This document shows, one piece after another, positions 40,201 to 49,762 of a stretch of DNA of 64,000 nucleotides. Location: positions 81,821,501 to 81,885,500 of the forward strand of contig NC_092339.1 of assembly GCF_046630445.1 (NCBI RefSeq), written 5' to 3'. The notes beneath the pieces are model-generated. The model was not told the origin of the DNA and ran no database searches. It saw only the letters and a list, made by a program, of their open reading frames with translations. Each line of letters begins with the position of its first letter. The stretch's first letter is position 1. The DNA comes from Rutidosis leptorrhynchoides (taxonomy: Eukaryota > Streptophyta > Magnoliopsida > Asterales > Asteraceae). Made by a program: the position numbers and the translations under genes.

Positions 40201-40632
40201 TATCTTGTATTTTTATCTCATTCATCTTCATCCACATCTTCTTAATCACCGTTTCCTCCATCTTACCTTTTTCTTCTTTCATCCCAATGTCATAAACCCT
40301 AAAATTTAATATTCCAATCTAAATATATATAAGCTAAAATTAAATCCAAATCAAAATGTGACCACAAACCTTCATATGTTAAATTCACGAACCTTCATAT
40401 GTTAAATCTTCATATGTTAAATCAGCAATTTCACGTATGTGAACCAAAAGTCACTTTAAATCTTTCATCATCTCCTTTATTACCATCGACGAATTCCGAC
40501 GGTGCCCGAGGACACACACTAGATTACAAGCTGTAATAGAATCAACATCAACAATCATACTCATTTTTTAATCGCTAAGTCATCTCAAATTTCCGTTCTT
40601 TGTCGATCAAAGTTACGCTCAACAAACTTCAC
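40201..40632. other. Unassigned stretch
   Basis: No gene seen. A short local repeat (cttcatatgttaaat) occurs near 40371-40420. Confidence 0.4.
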
Positions 40633-41068
40633 TCTATAGGAATTACTATTACTATACTATCTAAAAGACAAAACCCTGTAGCACTATTCATCAATAGTAA
40701 CCAAAGGTATTTTGGTCATTTCACCTTTTTTATGGTCTATTACGATAAAAGAATCAACTTTCGTAAAAGAACCAACCCTTCAATTTTACCAAAAGATGTA
40801 GAAAAAAATTCTTTTTTTACAAAAAATCAACTACCTATTTTTTTCTCCTCAACGACAAAAGAGGCAGCTTTCATAAAAGGAACAACCCTTCAATGCTACC
40901 AAACTTTTAAAAAAAGGAACGCTAAAAGAAGCAACTTTCATAAAAGAAACAACCCTTCAATGTTAGATGTCGAAAAAAAAATTCTTTTTTACAAAATAGA
41001 TCAAGAATTTTTTTTTGACTCGCATGCAAAACGGAGCCCCCGGCGCGAAGCGAGAGCTCCACAACTAG
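40633..41068 (+). mobile_element. Non-autonomous Helitron candidate
   Basis: The left part holds tatactatctaaaagacaaaa followed by ccctgtagcactattcat, typical of plant Helitron 5' ends. The right end has a GC-rich hairpin (ccggcgcgaagcgagagctc) 10 bases before CTAG (41065-41068), and a T follows. The interior contains three copies of a repeat around caacccttcaat. The 178-residue frame through it is compositional and I do not regard it as a gene. The exact 5' base is uncertain. Confidence 0.65.
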
Positions 41069-43390
41069 TTAGATTAAGATGTTTACAATCAAATTCAAGA
41101 ACATATTCGGATTCCTTAATGTCGATTGTGCTATAGCAACCTTGAAATCGGATTGAGATTCATCGAATCATTCTAGATCCGAATGTCAAAATTTGCAAAG
41201 TTATAATTAACAAATCAATTGAATCGTTTATGTGATTTTAAGGTTCAACATATGTTCATCGAGTATTCGCAAGGTACTCTTGAGCATATTTGAATCATAT
41301 ATCAATATGTGAAACACCATTGTCGATTTTCTCACTCACCACCATCTATTAATGTTCGAATTTCATATATGGTAGTGAGAAACGTGCAACTATCGCACCA
41401 CCTTTTTAAGTTGCGAAATCGGAAGGTGGCGAAGCCTGCAAACCTGGTCGAATGTCTGATTAGGGTTTGAATCGGGGATTTAATCAGGGTTTAACTTTTT
41501 TTTTTGAAATTGAAAAGCTTCTTTTCAAGAAAGGTATGAAAAAATGGTCGATATGAGTTTGTGTATGTTTTTTTCTTCAGAAAAGGGTGTATGTGTTTAA
41601 TGAATGAACATAACTAATTGAGTTTTTTTTTTTTTTTTTTTTTTTTTTTCGTTTATTTATCATTTATGTTTAGTTCTGTTTATTGATTTTGTTTTTAGTT
41701 TTTATCTTTTCAAAATTTCGGGTTATCATTTCGGACGATGAATATGAAGATGATATATGTAATTAAAGGTGAAGATAAATCAAATGACGAAGATACCCTA
41801 AGATGCCTGACACATGACCAAATTTTAACTGGAAAACTTAACGAAGTTAGTGAATTGGACTATCCTTGCTTCTCTTGCAAACCATAGGAATATCCACATC
41901 AAAAAATGATACTGTGACTAACCATGCAATATGTAACAAACCACATGGACTATTTGTGCAATCCTTTCTAAAAATAATACAAAGTCATAACCAATAATCC
42001 GGGTGTTACATCATGATGTGTTAGCGGAGAAAATAACGAACATTTAACCTACTTTTATACACTTTTTTAACTATTTTTCCGATTACATTTCCACTCAAAA
42101 TTTCAATACCATCCATCATTCAATAACACCTATCCCAGCTATATATTACGTAGTAGATGTTATTTGTTTTTGTTTTTAAGTGTTTTTATTTGAAGATTTG
42201 CGAACCATGTCTGAAGAGATATGATTAGAAGATCCGTATGCTGAATAGTGGAGATTATTTCTTTTATGTATGTATGCGAAATAACTTAATCATGTACGCA
42301 ACACTTATAACCATATTTCTAAGTCTGTAATTCGCAAACAGAATAAGACATTATTTTATTTTATGTTTTCAGAAAAATAAACAATTTGTAGTAAAAACGT
42401 ATGAATGTACAAATACGTAAAACATAATGAGATTTGACGATTTGTAGACTGAAAAACAAATAATACATTAATTTCTCACACCCTTGTCAGAACATAATCA
42501 TACCATCTAAAAAATTCCTACAAATTTGGCACCTCACACTAATGATAACATATGGTCTAAGATGTAATTAACATAAGTTTAACCCTCATGTGCCTATAAC
42601 TTGAACGCACTTAATCTAAAGTTGTAACGAGCGTTTGACAGAAAGATGATCCGTACAAAAATTTTAAACCACGTAAACAACAAATGAAAAGAAAAGTTTA
42701 AGGACTATGTCAGTAAACCGGGGTAAACCACATGGAGTATTCGAGATCGTGTCTATTTTCCCCCCCTAAAAAGGCGAAAACTCATATGGAAATGAAGACG
42801 TTCTCAAAAAGAAAACGTCCTCATTCAAGAGGGGGATGACGGTATGAGGCTCGAAGCTAGAAAGATAAAAACTACAATCTCCATAAAAAACTATCTAAGA
42901 CCGAGACTCAACCGCGAAACAAAACAGAAACCAAATACAAGTTGCTAGAAAATAAACCTACCTAAAAAGAAATCAAATATGTACAAGATATAATTGAAAA
43001 ACCGTTGCACCGAAAACACAACTAACTAATGACCCGATTTTTTTAAATGTTCATTCACCGTCTCGCGCCGAATAATCTTTCTCGAGTGATTAACCATCTT
43101 GTAAGTAACGACATTAGAATTCGAGCCACTCGTCAAAATCGCCGATGAGGAAGGTAAGTTACCTTGATCAACAAGGCTTTAACATGTAGATAAACATTTC
43201 TGAGATTAATTAGTTCCTGTATCATCACCACTCATCAATCTACTTTCTTGAAAATGGTACCCGAGTTAACTCTGAAGTTGACAGTTAACAGTGACTCATT
43301 GTGCTTTACTTTGAACCAACCGTTGACTCACCGTGCTCTTAACGGGTCACTCTTATTAAACTCTACTCCATTTAAATTGGGCTTAACCTC
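41069..43390. other. Long unassigned stretch
   Basis: No protein or RNA gene is recognised. There is a poly-T run at about 41623-41649 and generally AT-rich, repeat-poor sequence. At 42780-42830 the piece gaagacgttctc is followed by gaaaacgtcctc, a small foldback. It may include intergenic DNA of the snoRNA locus. Confidence 0.5.
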
Positions 43391-43399
43391 GTTTACTTA

Positions 43400-43545
43400 A
43401 GCTCAGGCCCAATAAATGAAATCATAATAGTAATCTTTGTAATTTGGCCCAATAATATTCCTTTTAAGCCGTATATCGAAACCCTCACCCTATAAAACTA
43501 TCACTCATCTCACCTTCTCCATCACATCTTTCAAAACCCTAATCT
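43400..43545 (+). promoter_or_regulatory. snoRNA cluster promoter: two site II motifs, TATA box, telo-box
   Basis: Two GGCCCAATAA motifs (site II type) lie at about 43405 and 43446, a TATA box (tataaaac) at 43491-43498, and a telo-box (aaaccctaat) near 43534-43543. Site II plus telo-box is the known signature of plant ribosomal protein and snoRNA genes, and the same pairing precedes RPL7A in this window. The three snoRNA candidates begin about 80 bp downstream. Confidence 0.7.
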
Positions 43546-43626
43546 TCAACAGCCGTCATACCTTCTCAATTTTTTATTAGTCTATTCTTTATTAATGGTT
43601 TCGTTAATATTTAATTTGAAGAAAAT

Positions 43627-43724
43627 TAGGCCAAATGATGTGTTTAAAATAATCGAGTTGAATACACAAACTTATGTAGTCTGTGTATTTTGATTCTTAC
43701 TCAGAATAGGAAGATCTGATGCCT
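43627..43724 (+). ncRNA. Box C/D snoRNA candidate A (orphan guide)
   Basis: A C box-like ATGATGT (43635-43641) and a D box CTGA (43716-43719) are closed by a short stem, AGGC (43628-43631) with GCCT (43721-43724). The internal D' box is unclear (possibly the CTGT near 43681). I could not match the stretch before D (gaataggaagat) to rRNA from memory. It is supported mainly by its layout and its position at the head of two stronger candidates. Confidence 0.45.
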
Positions 43725-43763
43725 TTTTCTTCTAATTTGTACTTTTTCTGTTACTTTTATTGT

Positions 43764-43863
43764 TGGCCGTTGATGACAGTTTATAATTATGGTTTTCTGA
43801 AAAGCAAGTTTTTTTAACATGTTAATTTTGTTGAAAATCATGAACTAGGACGGTCTGAGGCTC
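43764..43863 (+). ncRNA. Box C/D snoRNA B, guide to 18S rRNA
   Basis: C box TGATGAC (43771-43777), D' CTGA (43797-43800), a C'-like ATGAA (43840-43844) and D CTGA (43855-43858). GGCC (43765-43768) can pair with GGCT (43859-43862) as a terminal stem. The 11 bases directly before D (actaggacggt, 43844-43854) are perfectly complementary to ACCGUCCUAGU of plant 18S rRNA, in the conserved stretch GAUACCGUCCUAGUCUCAAC. By the D+5 rule it would direct 2'-O-methylation of the U in ACCGU. The guide before D' is unassigned. No member name is given because I cannot match it to a catalogue here. Confidence 0.82.
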
Positions 43864-43925
43864 ATTTTGATTTTGTTTTTTATAAAGTTTCAATCTTTTT
43901 TATTTTATTACTTTTTATGAAGTGG

Positions 43926-44006
43926 GTTGTGTATGATGATATCTTATATTTACACAGTTATCCCTGTCTGATCAAATCTTGAAGAGAACTTGTGATCTGA
44001 CACAAT
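43926..44006 (+). ncRNA. Box C/D snoRNA C, guide to 25S rRNA
   Basis: C box ATGATGA (43933-43939), D' CTGA (43968-43971) and D CTGA (43997-44000). A perfect terminal stem TTGTG (43927-43931) with CACAA (44001-44005) encloses 81 nt. The 13 bases before D' (cagttatccctgt, 43955-43967) are fully complementary to ACAGGGAUAACUG of 25S rRNA, part of the universally conserved peptidyl-transferase region. The D+5 rule points to the second G of the GGG. The second guide (gaacttgtgat before D) is unassigned. This is the best-supported RNA gene of the cluster. Confidence 0.87.
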
Positions 44007-44098
44007 CCCATTTTTTTCTTTTTACTTATTCATCGATCGATTATGATAATCAGTGGAGATTATGACTAGAAGTTATACCTTTGATTAATATTATACCA

Positions 44099-44173
44099 AA
44101 GGAGTATACGTCAGATTTTTTGTTAATATTCTATTCTTGAATTATTTATTTAAGAGTCTGACGTATACCCTTT
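44099..44173 (+). other. Strong hairpin downstream of the snoRNAs
   Basis: gtatacgtcaga (44104-44115) is perfectly inverted at 44157-44168, and flanking bases extend the stem to about 16 pairs with one mismatch. The loop is about 41 bases and AT-rich. It could be a processing signal, a further RNA or a tiny MITE. A second short hairpin (ccgttca and tgaacgg) lies near 44196-44227. Confidence 0.55.
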
Positions 44174-44229
44174 GCTATATTATTGATTGGTATATCCGTT
44201 CAAGGCAGCTTATAATCAGATGAACGGGT

Positions 44230-45009
44230 TGGTTTTGTTGGCTATTATGAAATGCTTATTTTGTTAATATGTCCTTTTTGGATCTATTTTGCAGGATTTT
44301 ACAGCTCAAGAGATTTAAATGATCCATTGCTGCCTTAATCAAGATAGTTTAAGTCCAGATTTATTAATTTTTGAACTTTAAAAAGTAATGTAATTTGAGT
44401 TGATCTATTATGTTATGTGTTCAACCTTGAAATAGATAGTATTAACTGATTACTACTACATGAGATTAGAATGTTTTTTTTTTGTTAACCTCGTGCTTGT
44501 TTGTTGATTTTAACTATTGCAATCTGGTTTTTCAATTTAAGCTTTATTAGCTATAAGATGTATGAACTTGCAATTTGCAACAAACACTACAATGTTATAG
44601 ATCTACTCTAGGTTAACAAACAGATACAAATCTTATCTTTGATTAGTTCTGCGGATGCTTAAAATTTTTTATATCTGTGTACTACTAAACGTCATGTCAT
44701 TCTATCAATTTTGAAAGTAACGTTTAAGTTTTAAAATTTTATTTGATAATTTAAATTCAATTCTAATTTAAATTTAAATGCTTCTTGAGATCATCTGGAT
44801 TCAACAATTTATGACCATCAACAGCAATTTGATTAATCAACTTATTAAACCAACACGAGTTTTTATTAAGAAGAATGGATACATTGACAAGGTAGTCGTG
44901 AAACATGCCGATTACCACTGCAAGGTTGCTAAAGACGTGAGACGAGGTCGAGACGGTCGAGTCTTAAAAAGGTCGAGACGTTCGAGACGGGGTCGAGACA
45001 GTCGTTGAC
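44230..45009. other. Possible end of snoRNA transcript, then unassigned DNA
   Basis: A splice-acceptor-like ttttgcag ends near 44294. Nothing coding follows. Near 44940-45000 there are repeats of ggtcgagac. The Tekay-like LTR begins at about 45010. Confidence 0.35.
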
Positions 45010-45800
45010 CAAAGTTGACTTTTAAACATAGTGACTAGACTGTTCAACGGATTCACTATAGTGTCGTTCATCGTCCGTCAACCGATGATTATGGTTAACT
45101 ATAAGTGTTGTGTATGAGTTAGTAGTTTACCATATGGGCTAATGTATGATTGTGTGTTACGTGGCTATGTTACGGTAATGCGTTTGTCAATATGAATGTA
45201 TGTTTGATGTTTTTGCGATGAATGTAATGCTTATGTGTGTATATATATAATTATTATATTCACTAAGCATTAACTTACTCTTTTCGTTGATGACTCTATT
45301 ATAGATTCAAGTGCAAGGAAGGATAAGGGTAAGATTGATTGATATCTTGTCCGGCAGTTGGTGGGCTAAATAAATCTTTTGGCAGGACGGGTAGCTTGTC
45401 CCAAAACCATGGTCACTACTAGTGTCTTTTAAAGTTGTGTCATTGGATCAAAGTTACCATTTTGTAATATGATGGGTTGAAATTACCCAAAGACGATCTA
45501 AACATGTTGTACACTGTAAATTATGTTTTGTAATGTTATAGCACACATGTTTTGTGTATTATGCGTATTATGAAATGGAAAAATAAGTTTTGGAATGGTG
45601 CAGGTGCAATAAACTGCACTAGATTCTGAACTAGTGAAATGGCGCGCCACACAATAACACAATTTTTGAATCCATTTTGTAATATTGCTACCGGAATGGT
45701 TTTCCCTTTTGATACACGCCGCATAACGACTTAGCGTGACGCACATTACAACGTATATAATTATTATTTTTTTGTCGTTTTATGGAATTTAGTTGAGTCA
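45010..45800 (+). repeat. 5' LTR of the Tekay-like element, left part missing
   Basis: It ends TTGAGTCA, eight bases before the primer site. Its left part (45030-45230) matches 62360-62530 of the 3' LTR (accgatgattatggttaac, gtgttacgtggctatgttac). The 5' end of the LTR is lost. Confidence 0.75.
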
Positions 45801-46504
45801 TTTCAAGTGGTATCAGAACATGGTCGAATGGATTTGGGTGACCTTGAGATATGTGCCTAGACTTAGACGTTTGGGTGCGGAGTATTATATTCGAACATGT
45901 AGTATTGTGGTTGGGACCAGGAATAGTTAGTACCTAAATGCTTAGGTAAACTAACTATGATGTGTTGTGTTGTGTGCAAATTGTTAAAGTACTTGTTGTG
46001 TTAACCAGTGTAATCACGTATACGGGGGTAATAATGCTTGGCCACCACTATTATGGTCGTGTACTGAGTTATGTAAGTGAAGCATAACGAGTGCAGGGTG
46101 GACTAGGATATGTATGCACACTATGAATGAATTATATTAAGTGTGTGCATGTATATATGATGATTCATTCAGGGCGTTCGGTCAGTGCTCCTTTCTCAAA
46201 CCAGAACAACTCTTAACGTTAGGGAAGCTAAAGGAGGATCACCTGAGCGAACTGACCGAAGGGACTTGAGTTATCCGAATCGAACGATAGCGGCTTAAAG
46301 CTAAGAGCAGCTTTGCTGCTTGATCGGCAGGGATGTGGGGCGAACGGCGACCTCCGTTTGCAGGAAGGAAAGCGGCAACCGCCCTCAAGTAAAGGCTTTT
46401 TCGAAGGTGGAGCCTTACTGTATTCCTTCGCCCTTGAGACATCATGTATTGATCATAGTATCACTCTATGAATTGGTAAATTCTCTGTGACCACCTACCG
46501 TTCA

Positions 46505-49500
46505 TGTGAGGACCCGTCCTTATCCACCTGGACGAAGTCATCAACATCTGGTCCCATTACGAGGTACTGACTTAAATATGCCATGAATGACTCCAAGTAA
46601 TGTCTTTAAAATGAGCAAACGCACAGCGGAAGACTTAATTCGTACATGAGAATAAACATGCTTAAAAGTGTCAACCAAAAGGTTGGTGAATTCATAGGTT
46701 TATCGTAACAATCATTTCAATATGTTAATAGACCACAAGATTTCCTAATCATAAACATAATACACTCACAAGTGTATGAAAAGCATTGTAAGTGGTTGAG
46801 CACTTGGTAACCATACTTAACTATTAATCAACGTCGCATATTCCCTTTATTATGAAATCTCACTACACTGTACCAAGTGTAGTCACCGAAACGAAGTACT
46901 GTGCAACCGTTGAATACTGGTCGTCCAGTCCGGTTGGGGTTGTCAGGCCCGATAGATCTATCAACAGGATTCGCGTTTACAATACCCATGTAAATAGTAG
47001 TTACCAAGCTACAGGGAAATATGCCAGTGGTACAACTCAACGTAGAATATATTTTTAAGTACTTGTGTCTATTACGTAAACATTTATAAAAGCAGCGCAT
47101 GTATTCTCAGTCCAAAAATATATATTGCAAAAGCAATTAAAAAGGGAGCAAATGAAACTCACCATACTGTATTTTGTAGTAAAAATACATATGACGTCAT
47201 TAAACAAGTGTAGGGTTGGTCTCGGATTCACGAACCTATATCGGTCATATATATATATATATATTAACACATATAACGGAAATCGAACGAATTTATGTAT
47301 TATTAGTAAATTAATTGTTATTTTAATTATGTGTTTCCTTAATAATCTAATTAATTACATTTATTAACATTTATTATAAAAATATTAATATAGTTATGTT
47401 ATATGTAGTAAATACAGTTTTTTTTTATAACAAATAGTTATTTGATAAAATAATACTCCGTATTGATAATAATAAATAAAAATATCTTTTTATGATAATA
47501 ATTATTAGACAAATAATAATTATAATTATAATAATAATAACAATACTAATAAAAATGATGTTAAAAAAATAATAATAATAATAATGGTAAAAGTAATACT
47601 ACCTCATAGAAGTTGTCCTTAAAAATGCCTAAGCCCGGGTTTGAACCCGTGACCTCCCGCTAACCCAATAACATTCCTTAACCATTCCATCGCCATTTCA
47701 TTTATGTTTTAACCACTACCCTAAATCATAGTTCACATAAAATTACGATCTTAATCATCATCCCATTGTTTAATCATCAACACGATACTATCATCTATAT
47801 CATCATCACCGAAACTAACCATTATCATCATATTTATTATTATCATCTTTATATCAAATTATCGTAATCATTCATGAACCTAACCGTTCATCTATCTAGT
47901 ATCCTCTTCTTCATCATCATTCTAAAACTCACGATCATCGACTTTATATATCATTCATTCGCTATGTTATCTTGTATCATAACACCATTATCTTTTTTTT
48001 TTTTTTTTTATAATTTCCATCCTGGCTTCTAAACCAAAAAAAATGGGACAGCATGTTCGATAATTAGCCCAACATGGTGAAACTATCTTTTACGGCCCAC
48101 TGATTCAATTATGGCCCAACGAATAAACAAAATAACTTGGCCCATTAAACCTTTAAATAATACAAATTTTGTTTTGTGATTCCTGATGAGTGGCAGATTT
48201 CGAAAAGGGAATGGATACACAAAATAACAACCGACACTTATATACCCACAAGACCCTACACTTTGATGTCGAATTGATTTCTTCGTTGCCACTTGCAAAT
48301 CGACAAATATATTATTGCTTTTTCCTTTTCTCTTTTGTTTTTTTTAAAAAAAATTGATTGTAACATCAACAAAAAAAAAAATAAAGGCAATTATTGGTGG
48401 TGGTTTTACGTTGAAACAGAAACAGGTATTAGCAGTAGCAGAAATTATGATGTTTGTTTTGGGTCTGTTTGAGTGACTTCGATAGTTAAAACAGAAGCAT
48501 AAAGGAAGACAGCATCGGTGGTGGTGATGTGGTTGTTTGAGGTGGCGAGGGTGAAGGTTTGGTTGTGGACTTCGATGGTAATAGCAGAAGTTACAAAGTG
48601 AGGATGTTTTGATTATAGACAAAGTGATGAAGGTATTGTTGTTTGAATGAAAACTGAAAATAAAAGTGGTAGTGTTCATGTGGGTGTACGTGTGTATGTA
48701 TGAAAACAACAACAATTAATCTCGATGATGTTTGCGTTTGATTGTGAGATGAACGTGGCGGTCACTCAAGGTGATTGTATGAGATGGTCACGATGGACGG
48801 TTTTATGGTTTAGAAAGGGTGGTGTCGAACAAATGTAACTGGAATAGTAGCAGAAAAATAGCATGCGATGTTTGTGTGTTTGTTGGTTCTACTCGATGTA
48901 GCATCAAGAAGACCATGGAAGATTGGTTTTGGTTCTTCGTCGATTTAGGCTAGTTAGGATAGAAAGGTTTTTGGTTTTAAGAAAAGGTGATGGATATTTG
49001 GGTTGATAAATTCATTGATATGTGTGTGTGTGTGTGTATATATATATATTTATAAAAAGAATGGATGATGGGTTTTATTGATTTACCCATATGTGTGTGT
49101 CGGCAAGAGTGTCACAAGTCAAACAGAAAATCAGTGAAAAAAAAATATAAAGTTGAAGTGGATGTTTACCAGAATTTGTGAATTCATGTTTGTCTTAAAG
49201 TAATTAAAAGTTTGATTCCTGAGAGGAGAATAAGAATGAATACAGTTTGATAATTAAGTTCATATTTTATATATAATATTAATCATAAATATAATAATCA
49301 AATACTAATAATAATAGAATTAATAATAATAATAATAATATCAAAATATTAATAATAATAAGAATAATGATAAAATTAATTAAAAACAATGATAATAATA
49401 TTTTTAAATAAAAATTGATAATTTTTTAGTAATAATAAGGATAATAATCATAATAACTAAAATTAAAATTTTCTACTAACTATAATAATGGTGATATTAA

Positions 49501-49762
49501 TAATGATAGCAATATTATTAGAAATATTAATAATAATATAACAAATTAAATGTTTCAAATTCTTTTATATCTATAAATGCATTTATTTACAAATAGTTGT
49601 TCGTGAATTGTCGGGAACAGTCGATGGTCAATTGAATATATGAAATAGTTCACATTTTTTTTTTGAGACTCAACCTTACACACTTTGCTTATTGTATCAA
49701 GAATATCAAATCGTACCGAGAGTTTGGTTTAAAATTAGTCAAAATTTTTCCGGGTCGTGACA
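46505..49762 (-). repeat. 3' LTR of LARD B
   Basis: 3258 bp, nearly identical to 53658-56911. It contains the tRNA-like segment (47630-47700), TAA-rich tracts and an AT-rich centre. Confidence 0.95.
47628..47702 (-). repeat. tRNA-like (SINE-type) segment in LARD B 3' LTR
   Basis: The plus-strand sequence cccgggtttgaacccgtgac holds an inverted B box (GGTTCAAACCC on the minus strand), and ccttaaccattcc mirrors the A box-like region. It is the same segment as 5876-5962, in reverse. Confidence 0.5.

Noticed and set aside
40600-41136. 178-residue open frame on the plus strand
   Set aside because: It lies across a Helitron-like element, is made of repeated Lys/Asn/Phe-rich segments from a three-copy DNA repeat, and resembles no protein.
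44041-44160. Fourth box C/D snoRNA starting at atgataa
   Set aside because: The C box is poor, the next CTGA is inside the hairpin, and there is no closing stem.
46200-46445. Possible bacterial-like or organelle insertion from its higher GC and dense motif texture
   Set aside because: It sits between the primer site and gag of the Tekay-like element and is its leader region. No organelle gene is recognisable.
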